From a virus: a stretch of 34,821 bases of DNA. Positions 23,563-32,189 of the stretch are shown here, one piece after another. Within the stretch, counting starts at the first letter, position 1. Each line of letters opens with the position of its first letter. The DNA lies in IMG/VR virus record IMGVR_UViG_3300024520_002197, positions 1 through 34,821 of that record; one strand, 5' to 3'. A model generated the notes under the pieces. It ran no database searches, was not told the origin of the DNA, and worked only from the letters and a program-made list of their open reading frames with translations. The position numbers and the translations under genes were made by a program.

Positions 23563-24348
23563 ATGGCAATAAACGTAGATACAGTATATAAAACCGTTTT
23601 GCTAATACTCAATAAAGAACAACGGGGTTATATAACTCCTGATGAGTTTAATAAAACAGCTACGCAAGTTCAATTAGATATATTTGAACAATACTTTGAT
23701 GATTTAAATCAACAGCTACGCGTGCCACAAGCCGATTTTGATTATGCAGATCGGCAAATGAATATTGACGAAAAAATATCTTATTTCAAAGCTATAGGTA
23801 ATTGTACTTATGATTCTTCGGGTGGGCATTGGTCTTTACCTTCGTCAGCTGTAGGAAGTCAAAACTTTGATACAATTATATATAACGCAAGTACTTTATC
23901 AAGCGGTCAAGCTTATTTTTATAAGCTAGGGGCTATAACTTATACTCCGCTAACTGGTTATCCAGTAGAGTTGCAAAGACTTCAACGCAACGATTTTTAC
24001 AATATAGATCAATCACCATTAACAAGACCTACAAAAGAGTTTCCATGTTATCTTTACGAAGGGAATAAACTATATGTTAAACCTGTAAGTATACAAACTG
24101 GAACCGGTACTATAGAAGCTTCTATGATTAGAAAACCATTTGATGTATTTTGGGCATACTCGTTGGGATCTCAAGGTCAATACATTCAAGACGCATCTAA
24201 CTCTTTTGATTTTGAGTTAGAACAATCAGAGCAAGTTAATGTTATACTTAGAATATTACAATATTCCGGTATTGTTATACGCGATCCACAAATTATACAA
24301 GCTGCATCAGCTGAAATACAGCAAAACGAAATAAACAAAAAAAGCTAA
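23563..24348 (+). CDS. Neck/head-tail adaptor protein (putative)
   Basis: A 261-residue protein. The helical N-terminus, VDTVYKTVLLILNKEQRGYI followed by TPDEFNKTATQVQLDIFEQY, is a segment that recurs in the connector region of crAss-like and other Bacteroidota-infecting podoviruses. The central part is beta-rich: YFYKLGAITYTPLTGYPVEL and the YLYEGNKLYVKP strand pair. The C-terminus is a helix with FELEQSEQVNVILRILQYSG. Position directly before another neck-like protein and the tail-hub genes supports an adaptor ring below the portal. The specific ring cannot be named from sequence. Its start lies 14 bases after the hairpin. Confidence 0.6.
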   Translation: MAINVDTVYKTVLLILNKEQRGYITPDEFNKTATQVQLDIFEQYFDDLNQQLRVPQADFDYADRQMNIDEKISYFKAIGNCTYDSSGGHWSLPSSAVGSQNFDTIIYNASTLSSGQAYFYKLGAITYTPLTGYPVELQRLQRNDFYNIDQSPLTRPTKEFPCYLYEGNKLYVKPVSIQTGTGTIEASMIRKPFDVFWAYSLGSQGQYIQDASNSFDFELEQSEQVNVILRILQYSGIVIRDPQIIQAASAEIQQNEINKKS

Positions 24349-24351
24349 TAG

Positions 24352-25554
24352 ATGTCATTACTAACAGAAAACAATCGGCAATATTACGAAGGCGCTCAAG
24401 GCTTTAGAGGTGATGGTACTACTACTAAGTTTATAACTACTTTTGATACTGATTTAAAATGGTACGCAGCTGAAAGAACTAACGAAAGTTATGGTAAGAA
24501 TAACTTTAAACTATACACAAGCACAAATGGCATACCAGGCAGTTGGTCAGAGGTTGTTGCGGGTTACACTGTATCTGGTAATACAATAGAATTTACTACA
24601 GCTCCAGTTGATGACTTGTATATAGTCGTTCAGCTTAAAAAGCTTGATGGTGGTGAGTACGGCATCAACACAACTGAAAAAGCTTTTGGCTCTATAGTAG
24701 AAGATAACTATGGATCTTATGCTTATACAGAACTCAACGATGTAATAAATAACTTTTTAGTAGCTTATGTTGGTGCTGGTAAACTTATACCAAGTGTTAA
24801 AAGAAGTGATATTATTTTTCATGCTAAACGAGCTATGCAAGAGTTTAGCTATGATACTCTTAAAAGTGTAAACTCGCAAGAGCTAACCGTACCACATAAT
24901 TTAAGTGTAGTGCTACCGCAAGATTATGTTAATTATGTAAACTTCTATTGGGTAGATGATCAAGGTGTTCAGCATATTATAATGCCTACAAATAATCTTA
25001 CTAGCAGTCCTTATAGTATACCACTTCAAGATAATCAAGGTGTTCCTACTCAAGATAACTTTGATAACAATATAACTGGTACCTCTATAATAGAAGATAG
25101 ATGGAATAGTAATTATATGAAAGACAATGTAATTGATGATACAATTGCAGGCTGGGAGTACTATTATGGCTGGCCTGAGTTTGGTTATGGTCAATTATTT
25201 GGTCTTGACACTCAATACGCTAATAGCAATGGTTACTTTACTATAAACGATAGAGAAGGTAAAATATCTTTTTCTGCTAATTTAGTTGATAAGATAATTA
25301 TATTTGAATATATATCAGACGGTCTTTCTACTAATTTAAAAACAAAAGTTCCCAAACTAGCAGAAGAAGCTATGTATGCTTATATAAGTCATGCGGTTAT
25401 AGCTAGCAGAATCAATCAACCAGAATACATTGTACAAAGATTAAAAAGAGAAGCAAGCGCTAAACTTAGAAACGCTAAGATACGTTTATCTAACTTGAAG
25501 ATAAATGAAATTGTTCAAGTTATGAGAGGTAAATCTAAATGGATTAAACACTAA
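24352..25554 (+). CDS. Neck/tail-tube adaptor protein (gp11-like, putative)
   Basis: A 400-residue protein. The N-terminal 110 residues form a beta domain (EGAQGFRGDGTTTKFITTFD, then YTVSGNTIEFTTAPVDDLYI), much like the fibre-docking beta-sandwich of short-tail adaptors. Next comes a conserved helical-beta core, KLIPSVKRSDIIFHAKRAMQ, EFSYDTLKSVNSQELTVPHN, then LSVVLPQDYVNYVNFYWVDD, familiar from ring or tubular proteins of Bacteroidota podoviruses. A basic helical tail (RLKREASAKLRNAKIRLSNL) ends SKWIKH. The role of joining the portal ring to the tail hub is inferred by analogy to T7 gp11 and from gene order. Confidence 0.6.
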   Translation: MSLLTENNRQYYEGAQGFRGDGTTTKFITTFDTDLKWYAAERTNESYGKNNFKLYTSTNGIPGSWSEVVAGYTVSGNTIEFTTAPVDDLYIVVQLKKLDGGEYGINTTEKAFGSIVEDNYGSYAYTELNDVINNFLVAYVGAGKLIPSVKRSDIIFHAKRAMQEFSYDTLKSVNSQELTVPHNLSVVLPQDYVNYVNFYWVDDQGVQHIIMPTNNLTSSPYSIPLQDNQGVPTQDNFDNNITGTSIIEDRWNSNYMKDNVIDDTIAGWEYYYGWPEFGYGQLFGLDTQYANSNGYFTINDREGKISFSANLVDKIIIFEYISDGLSTNLKTKVPKLAEEAMYAYISHAVIASRINQPEYIVQRLKREASAKLRNAKIRLSNLKINEIVQVMRGKSKWIKH

Positions 25555-25560
25555 AATTAA

Positions 25561-28500
25561 ATGGCTGAAGTTAAAAACGCGTTCATCAAATCAAAGATGA
25601 ACAAAGACCTTGATGCTAGACTTATACCACAAGGTGAGTATCGCGACGCTGTAAATATACAGGTTAGTAAGTCAGAGGGTGATGACGTTGGCGCTTTAGA
25701 AAATGTGCTTGGTAATGTTAGCAGAGCTAATTTCGAAGCACACTCTGGTGTTTCAAACTTAACTTGTATAGGTTATTTTGTAAGTGAGTTCAGCAGTAAA
25801 GTGTATTTATTTTTTACAGATTACACAGATCTTTACGACAAATCCACTAACCCAACTTATAACCTAAACGCAAATAACTTTATATACGAATGCGATTTAA
25901 GTTCTAATCCAAACCCAACAACTTCTGCATCAATAAAGAAATTAGTTGAAGGAGCTTTTCTTAATTTTTCTTCAAACAAACCTATTATAGGTGTTAATCT
26001 TTTAGAAGATTTTTTATTCTTTACAGACAATAGAAACCAACCTAGAAAAATAAACGTAGCTTTAGCTAATCAAGAAAATATTAATAACCCAACTTATTAT
26101 TCTACAGAAGACAATATATCAGTAGCTAAATATTATCCTTATGAACCAATATCGCTAGTAAAAGAATCTACAGTGGCGCCAGGCAGTGATGAGTGCGCTA
26201 TGTATGACGCTTTTAGTGAATTTATCCCATTAAATAATAGTGCACAGCCTAATGTAACTAATCCATATTACGACGCTAATTTTCCTGGAGATCCTAAGTT
26301 TTTAGAAGATAAGTTTGTTAGATTTAGTTATAGATTTAAGTTTGAAGATGGTGAGTACTCATTGATAGCCCCATTTACTCAACCGTGTTTTACACCAAAG
26401 CAAGACGGTTATTTTTTAGAAGGTGACGAGCAGCAAACTTTCGCTAGCACAGTTGTTGACTTTATGGAAAATAAAGTTAATAAAATAGATTTGCAAATAC
26501 CATTACCAGTTATCGCTGATGACTTAAAAAATTCTTTTCATGTATCAGAAGTAGATATAATATACAAAGAGTCAGATGGCTTAGCGCTACAGGTTGTAGA
26601 AACAATACAAGCTAAAGATATTACAGGTACAAATCCTGTTTTTGAATATGTTTACTTATCACAAAAACCATACAAAACTTTACCAGAAGATGAAATAACT
26701 AGAGTATATGATAAAATACCAGTTAAAGCTTTAGGTCAAGAAGTAATATCAAATAGAGTTGTATATAGTAATTTTCAAGACAAACACACGCCACCTAAAT
26801 TTATAAAATATCAAGTTGGTGCTAATGAAAAATATGAGCCATCTAACGCACTTCCGTTTGTAAATTCCAAAACAACTATAGAATACCCTAACCATACATT
26901 AAAGAGAAATAGGAATTATCAAATTGGAGTTGTTTTATCTGATAGATACGGAAGGCAGTCTACTGTAATATTGTCTAACGATCAAAATCCTTCTGCTGGG
27001 GGATTTGGAGCTGACACTATATATCTACCTTACAGAGATGTAAATGATTCTATTACTTACTTAGGTGATTCTTTAAAAATGTCATTTAACGAACCCATAC
27101 AAAGTAATAAGAATCAAGCTAATTTAACTCCCGGTTTATATAATAATGATGTTAATGACGTTAATTATAACCCACTAGGTTGGCATACGTTTAAAATTGT
27201 AGTCAAGCAAGTTGAGCAAGAGTACTACAACGTGTATACTGCTGGCGCAATGAAAGGTTTACCATATAATTACAATATTTCTTTTCCTGGTCAACCAGGT
27301 GGATCTAACAACACTTCTTTTGTAACTTTAATTAACGACAATATTAATAAAGTACCTAGAGATTTATCAGAAGTTGGACCTCAAGATAAAAGTTTTAGAA
27401 GTTCAGTCGTGTTGTTTGGTAGGGTTAATAACACTAGTAATGTGTTTAGCAATATTGGTAACGAGCAATATATACCAACAAATGAAAGGCTTTCTTTTAC
27501 AACAAATGTAATTGAAGATTTGTTTGATTTATTTGATGTACTTCAGTTTGATTATGGACCTGGAGTAAAGGTAGATCCTATAACAAGTACAGATAATGCG
27601 TATCATGGATTTTACAAGTCAGATTCAAATCCTTTTATAGCTGAATTTATAACAACACAAACAGCTGCAGATCAATTTGGAGTATTAAATAGTCAAACTA
27701 ACAATGAGTTTAAAGATATAGAAAACTTGGCTATATTTGAAACAGCACCTACTATATCTAGACTCGATTTGTATTACGAAACTAGTACGTCAGGATTAAT
27801 AGAAGATTTAAATAACGCTGTTGGATCTTCAAGTGGAGGTGTTTATGAAATAAGTAATTTTGAATATTCACAAAATGAAAGCTATGGTTTAGACGCAGTT
27901 GTAGCTACTGGATTTAAATTTTTAAACTTTGGAGGCGTAGCTCTTCCAGCTACAGTTGAACTTGTTTCTGTACTTGATGACTCAGGTTCTGGTATTAATA
28001 GAAAAAACCAATTTACACTTTCTCAATTAGGTTCTCTTGAATTTGAGTTGAGAACAAATAGTTATTTTTATTACGGTGAAAATGCTAATATCAACGAATC
28101 TTATGTGTTTACTTTTAAAGCTACACACGGAACTGACGTTACATCTTTGCCAGTAAATGGTAATTTAGAAAATACACCACCAACAATAAACAATGAAAAT
28201 ACAGATACGATACAATTGCAAATAGGTGATCAATCTGTTTTAACAAACTTAAGTGGTGTTAATGGTAGTGCTGACCCGACTAGAGATACGCTTGGATTAA
28301 CATTTTCTATAGACTCTTCTACAGGTGCTGGTGATTATATTGTTGTAAATAACAATGAAGTTCAAAATAAAAATACATCGGCAAGTGGCTCAGGATCTTT
28401 CACGCTAAGACTTACAGACGCTGGAAGTCCTCAAGCTGGAACTGTAACTAAAACTTTTGATGTTGTTTTTGATGAACCAAATACAAATCTACCTTCTTAT

Positions 28501-29625
28501 AGAACTTACCCTGGCAGCGGCATGCTTGCTGACAGTAGAGGCGCCGCTGTGTATCTTACAAATGATTTTACTAATTTAACAAGCAACATACCCAATAGCT
28601 TTGGAAATATAAGCTACAATAGTAATGGCTACAATACTAGTTTTCATTTAAAAGGATTAGTGCAAAATCTATCTTCTTCACAAAACCCAAATACAAGATC
28701 TGTTTGTGATCCTAACCAGCCGGGTTTTATGTATGGAACAAGTAGTAATATTGGTGGTTTTTATAATGAAAAAATACCACAAGGTGGTCTTACAACTGGT
28801 GTTTTTTATTTATATTTTAATCCTTACAACTCTCAACCTTACCAACAACAGCAGTTTCCAGAGATTAACTTTAGATATCAAATTGCGTACAGAGCAAACT
28901 CTAACAGCGCTTGGGCTACAGCTATCGATATGAATGGTAACCCCGCGAATTTTTCAGGTACATGGTTTTATAATAGTGCAGGTACTGGAGGTTTAGATTC
29001 TAACAGTATTAGTAGCAATTGGAGCTCATTGCAAAACCCTCAGATTGTAGTTACTCGTCTTGAAAATAATTATGAGAAGCGATATGCTGGTTTAGTTTAT
29101 GCGTTTAATATTCCAGGTGAATATAGAATTTTGCATTCTAATATGGCTTCCACTTTTGGAAAATTAACACCTCAAGGTGATAATCAAAATGGTTTTAGTT
29201 GTAGCCAAACACCTTATTACGACAGTAACATGGGTCATGTGTTTGAAACAGGTGATTTTTATTATCCACATAGTTCCGCTGGTGGAGTTGACAACACTAT
29301 AGCTCCAAACAGTTCAGACCCTAACAACGTGTTTAGATATAAAATAAGCCAAGGAAATTGTAATAATACACCTACAATTAATGTTTATGCTAGAGAACCT
29401 GTAGCAAAATACGTAACACAGTTGTACACCGATCAAGGTTTAAATAATAAATTTGGATCTTCAACATCTGGAACTTCTTATGTAATTAGAAGAATGGAAT
29501 CTTTGAGTTCATTTAGTAGTACGTTTTTAAATCCTGAATACACCAATCAAGGTAAGTATTTAATATTTTTTCAAAACACAACAGGGCTTGCTAATCCTGG
29601 TAGTCAAACACCTTGTTATACTTAA
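25561..29625 (+). CDS. Large tail-hub/stabilisation protein with Ig-like domain
   Basis: A 1354-residue virion protein. Its opening, VKNAFIKSKMNKDLDARLIP followed by QGEYRDAVNIQVSKSEGDDV and GALENVLGNV, is a highly recognisable start of tail stabilisation proteins in crAss-like and marine phages. The next 650 residues are beta-rich with internal similarities, such as FSYRFKFEDGEYSLIAPFTQ and YQIGVVLSDRYGRQSTVILS, the latter of fibronectin-like appearance. Residues about 870-973 form a cadherin or Ig-like domain (PPTINNENTDTIQLQIGDQS to GSFTLRLTDAGSPQAGTVTK). The last 350 residues are Asn/Ser/Tyr-rich. It should build the body of the short tail and hold the fibres. It is immediately followed by the nozzle gene. 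Confidence 0.72.
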   Translation: MAEVKNAFIKSKMNKDLDARLIPQGEYRDAVNIQVSKSEGDDVGALENVLGNVSRANFEAHSGVSNLTCIGYFVSEFSSKVYLFFTDYTDLYDKSTNPTYNLNANNFIYECDLSSNPNPTTSASIKKLVEGAFLNFSSNKPIIGVNLLEDFLFFTDNRNQPRKINVALANQENINNPTYYSTEDNISVAKYYPYEPISLVKESTVAPGSDECAMYDAFSEFIPLNNSAQPNVTNPYYDANFPGDPKFLEDKFVRFSYRFKFEDGEYSLIAPFTQPCFTPKQDGYFLEGDEQQTFASTVVDFMENKVNKIDLQIPLPVIADDLKNSFHVSEVDIIYKESDGLALQVVETIQAKDITGTNPVFEYVYLSQKPYKTLPEDEITRVYDKIPVKALGQEVISNRVVYSNFQDKHTPPKFIKYQVGANEKYEPSNALPFVNSKTTIEYPNHTLKRNRNYQIGVVLSDRYGRQSTVILSNDQNPSAGGFGADTIYLPYRDVNDSITYLGDSLKMSFNEPIQSNKNQANLTPGLYNNDVNDVNYNPLGWHTFKIVVKQVEQEYYNVYTAGAMKGLPYNYNISFPGQPGGSNNTSFVTLINDNINKVPRDLSEVGPQDKSFRSSVVLFGRVNNTSNVFSNIGNEQYIPTNERLSFTTNVIEDLFDLFDVLQFDYGPGVKVDPITSTDNAYHGFYKSDSNPFIAEFITTQTAADQFGVLNSQTNNEFKDIENLAIFETAPTISRLDLYYETSTSGLIEDLNNAVGSSSGGVYEISNFEYSQNESYGLDAVVATGFKFLNFGGVALPATVELVSVLDDSGSGINRKNQFTLSQLGSLEFELRTNSYFYYGENANINESYVFTFKATHGTDVTSLPVNGNLENTPPTINNENTDTIQLQIGDQSVLTNLSGVNGSADPTRDTLGLTFSIDSSTGAGDYIVVNNNEVQNKNTSASGSGSFTLRLTDAGSPQAGTVTKTFDVVFDEPNTNLPSYRTYPGSGMLADSRGAAVYLTNDFTNLTSNIPNSFGNISYNSNGYNTSFHLKGLVQNLSSSQNPNTRSVCDPNQPGFMYGTSSNIGGFYNEKIPQGGLTTGVFYLYFNPYNSQPYQQQQFPEINFRYQIAYRANSNSAWATAIDMNGNPANFSGTWFYNSAGTGGLDSNSISSNWSSLQNPQIVVTRLENNYEKRYAGLVYAFNIPGEYRILHSNMASTFGKLTPQGDNQNGFSCSQTPYYDSNMGHVFETGDFYYPHSSAGGVDNTIAPNSSDPNNVFRYKISQGNCNNTPTINVYAREPVAKYVTQLYTDQGLNNKFGSSTSGTSYVIRRMESLSSFSSTFLNPEYTNQGKYLIFFQNTTGLANPGSQTPCYT

Positions 29626-29627
29626 TT

Positions 29628-31070
29628 ATGGCAGCTATATTAGAAGTAAAATATTTTAATTCTTTTCTACTGAAAAAGACTCACACTGGAACTCCAACAT
29701 CTACAGATCCGCCGGTATGGGACGGTAGCACCGGTGTGCCTTCTGGTCAAAATGGATCATACCCAGTAACAGGACGCCCACCTAGTAATGACGCTCAAAA
29801 CGCAAGTTGGTCTATAGAAGAAGCTCGTATACGAGGTGGCTACAATAATACCAATATAGATTATGGAGTAAGAGCTTACATCGTAGACGAAGAGCCAAAT
29901 GGAAGTACAAGAGGTAATGCGCTTATATATTCTGGTATATTTAATTCTAGAACTGGTATTAATAATACAAATGTATTTAATGTAGCTAAAGATATTACAA
30001 AAGCCGCAGATCCAGCTAGTGGTAGTATACAAAAATTATACGCTGAAGATACGAACTTAATTATATTACAGGAAAACAAAATAAGTAGAGCATTAATAGA
30101 TAAAGATGCTATATATTCAGCAGAAGGTGGAGGTACTGTAACATCTACAAATGTTGTTATAGGTCAAATTATACCATATGCTGGTAACTTTGGTATTAGT
30201 AAAAATCCAGAAAGCTTTGCTGTATATGGTTATAGAAAGTATTTTGTAGACAGAAGTAGAAACGCTGTGTTACGTTTATCTCAAGACGGTATTACAGAAA
30301 TATCAAACTATAGTATGGTAGATTATTTTAGAGATGAACTTTCTAATTTAAAAACAAGCGACAAAGCAATAGGCGCTTGGGATATATATACAAAGCAATA
30401 CGTAGTTAGTCTACAAGGTAGTAATATAACACCAACAATATCAGGCGCGCAAGGTGAGTTTTCAGATACATACCAAACATTGTCATTTGATGAGTCTGTT
30501 CTTGGTTGGACTAGTAGATTTACTTATAAACCAGAGCAAGCGTTTAGTGTACAAGCTAAATACTACACAGTAAATCAAGGGATTTTATACCAACACAATT
30601 ATCAAGAGGTTGGAAAAGATGATAATAGATCTAAGTTTTACGATGTTTATTCTGATTCTAAAATTACATTTATATTCAACCCAAAAACTAGTGCATCTAA
30701 ATTATTTAAAACAATTAACTACGAAGGTTCAACTGGTTGGGAAGTTTCATCTTTTCTAGGACAAAGAGAGTTTGATTTAGTTGACACAAGTAATTTAATT
30801 TATAGTTACGACGAAGGAGCTTACACGCAAGATGGTATTCAATATTACTCTGGATTTCATAATAAAGAAGGCAAATACTTTGCTAACCTTATTAACAGTA
30901 GTCAACCAACTTCAAAAGAAATTATATTTGGCGCAAGTGTTTCAGGTGTAAAAGGTTATTATTCTACTGTAACTATAAGAACAGATGATAGCACGCAAGT
31001 GATAGGAAGCGGTGGTAAGAGCCGTGAGTTATTTGCTGTATCATCTGAATACGTAGAATCATCATACTAA
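29628..31070 (+). CDS. Tail nozzle / tail tubular protein, beta-propeller-like
   Basis: A 480-residue protein counting from the ATG at 29628, two bases after the upstream stop. The frame extends to an ATG at 29613 inside the previous gene, but the homologous-looking start MAAILEVKYFNSFLLKK favours 29628. Hallmarks are WSIEEARIRGGYNNTNIDYG, GIFNSRTGINNTNVFNVAKD, QKLYAEDTNLIILQENKISR and ALIDKDAIYSAEGG, then YFVDRSRNAVLRLSQDGITE (about 205-224), a blade-like repeat seen in nozzle and tubular B proteins of short-tailed phages. It should form the distal tube through which DNA exits. It pairs with the preceding hub gene and may work with it as a split counterpart of single longer proteins in other phages. 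Confidence 0.65.
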   Translation: MAAILEVKYFNSFLLKKTHTGTPTSTDPPVWDGSTGVPSGQNGSYPVTGRPPSNDAQNASWSIEEARIRGGYNNTNIDYGVRAYIVDEEPNGSTRGNALIYSGIFNSRTGINNTNVFNVAKDITKAADPASGSIQKLYAEDTNLIILQENKISRALIDKDAIYSAEGGGTVTSTNVVIGQIIPYAGNFGISKNPESFAVYGYRKYFVDRSRNAVLRLSQDGITEISNYSMVDYFRDELSNLKTSDKAIGAWDIYTKQYVVSLQGSNITPTISGAQGEFSDTYQTLSFDESVLGWTSRFTYKPEQAFSVQAKYYTVNQGILYQHNYQEVGKDDNRSKFYDVYSDSKITFIFNPKTSASKLFKTINYEGSTGWEVSSFLGQREFDLVDTSNLIYSYDEGAYTQDGIQYYSGFHNKEGKYFANLINSSQPTSKEIIFGASVSGVKGYYSTVTIRTDDSTQVIGSGGKSRELFAVSSEYVESSY

Positions 31071-31075
31071 ATTAA

Positions 31076-31483
31076 ATGGAATTAAATATACGTAGACTTA
31101 CAGAAAACGATTGGAACACGCTGTGTTCTTGGTGGGATGCGTGGCCTGAATGGGTTAACCCACCTAAAGATTTTTTACCTGACAACGGTACTGGTGGTCT
31201 TATTGTAGAAAAAGACGTACCTATCGCTGCAGGTTTTATATATTACACCAACTCTAAGGGAGCTTTATTTGAATGGGTTATATCTAATCCAGATTATAGA
31301 GAAGCTGATAGAAAAGATGCTATAGAGCTTTTAATAAAAGCAGCTGAAGAAGTATGTAAAGCTAATGGAGTTAAGTATATGTTTACTATAGGTAGATCTA
31401 AACCTTTAATCGAAATGCATAAAAAACTAGGGTGGACAGTAGACAAAAGCCCTTCTCACGAAATAACAAAAAGAATAAATTAA
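31076..31483 (+). CDS. GNAT-fold acetyltransferase-like virion-cluster protein
   Basis: A 135-residue protein. It opens NIRRLTENDWNTLCSWWDAW, the usual first helix of GNAT-fold phage proteins, then a beta-sheet core (GTGGLIVEKDVPIAAGFIYY, then GALFEWVISNPDYR), a helix (AIELLIKAAEEVCKANGVKY) and the terminal LIEMHKKLGWTVDKSPSHEI. The acetyl-CoA loop (Q/RxxGxG/A) is degenerate: the corresponding place reads ISNPDYREADRKDA. Activity is therefore uncertain and the protein may be structural. It occupies the place of T7 gp13, just before internal virion proteins. It starts 5 bases after the nozzle gene. Confidence 0.7.
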   Translation: MELNIRRLTENDWNTLCSWWDAWPEWVNPPKDFLPDNGTGGLIVEKDVPIAAGFIYYTNSKGALFEWVISNPDYREADRKDAIELLIKAAEEVCKANGVKYMFTIGRSKPLIEMHKKLGWTVDKSPSHEITKRIN

Positions 31484-31484
31484 C

Positions 31485-32168
31485 ATGTCAGTAGTATCTG
31501 GAATAATAGCTAGTAAAAAAGCAAATAAAGCCGCTAAAGCCGCAGGTAGAAAGCAGAAGAAGCACGAAGCTGAGTTGGAAAAAGTAAAACAGTCTAGACA
31601 GACTATTATAAATCCATACAGTACTACAACTGATTTAAGCACGTTAGCTCAAGATCTTAGTGGACAAATGTCAAATCCGTTTCAGCAATTAGGCGTAGCT
31701 ACTGCTGCGGCTGAAATACAAATGGAACAATCTGATATTGCTTTAGCTAATACTCTTGATACTATTAGATCAACAGGCGCTAGTGCTGGTGGTGCAACTG
31801 CTCTTGCGCAAGCTGCTTTGCAAAGTAAAAAAGGTATAGCTGCTAGTATAGAACAACAAGAAGCTCAGAATGAAAAACTAAGAGCTCAAGGCGAACAACA
31901 ATTACAACAACAAAAATTATCTGAAGCACAAAGACTACAATCTATTGCTATATCAGAAGGACAAAGAGTTCAAGCCGCAGATGCCGCTGGAAAACAATTT
32001 GAATATCAAGCTCAAGAAGCTAGAACTAATGCGGATCTTGATAGAGCTTCAAGTATGATCAGTCAATCAATGGCTAACAAAGCGTCAGCTAATCAAGCAC
32101 AAGCACAAGCTATATCTGGTATTGGAACTGGATTAGCGTCAGTTGGATCAGCTTTTGCTAGAGGTTAA
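31485..32168 (+). CDS. Internal virion protein, gp14-like (putative)
   Basis: A 227-residue Ala/Gln/Ser-rich protein with strong helix and coiled-coil potential throughout: KKANKAAKAAGRKQKKHEAE at the start, then AIEQQEAQNEKLRAQGEQQL, and a hydrophobic Gly/Ala C-terminus (AISGIGTGLASVGSAFARG). The first 25 residues include a short hydrophobic-basic start (SVVSGIIASKKAN). Composition and position between a gp13-like gene and two longer internal-protein-like genes match T7-type ejection protein gp14, which forms a pore in the outer membrane. There is no direct motif proof. It starts one base after the preceding stop. Confidence 0.6.
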   Translation: MSVVSGIIASKKANKAAKAAGRKQKKHEAELEKVKQSRQTIINPYSTTTDLSTLAQDLSGQMSNPFQQLGVATAAAEIQMEQSDIALANTLDTIRSTGASAGGATALAQAALQSKKGIAASIEQQEAQNEKLRAQGEQQLQQQKLSEAQRLQSIAISEGQRVQAADAAGKQFEYQAQEARTNADLDRASSMISQSMANKASANQAQAQAISGIGTGLASVGSAFARG

Positions 32169-32189
32169 TAGTTTTAAACAATTATCATT

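Noticed and set aside
29613-31070. ATG at 29613 as the nozzle start
   Set aside because: It lies inside the previous gene and adds five residues before the natural-looking start at 29628, just after the stop.
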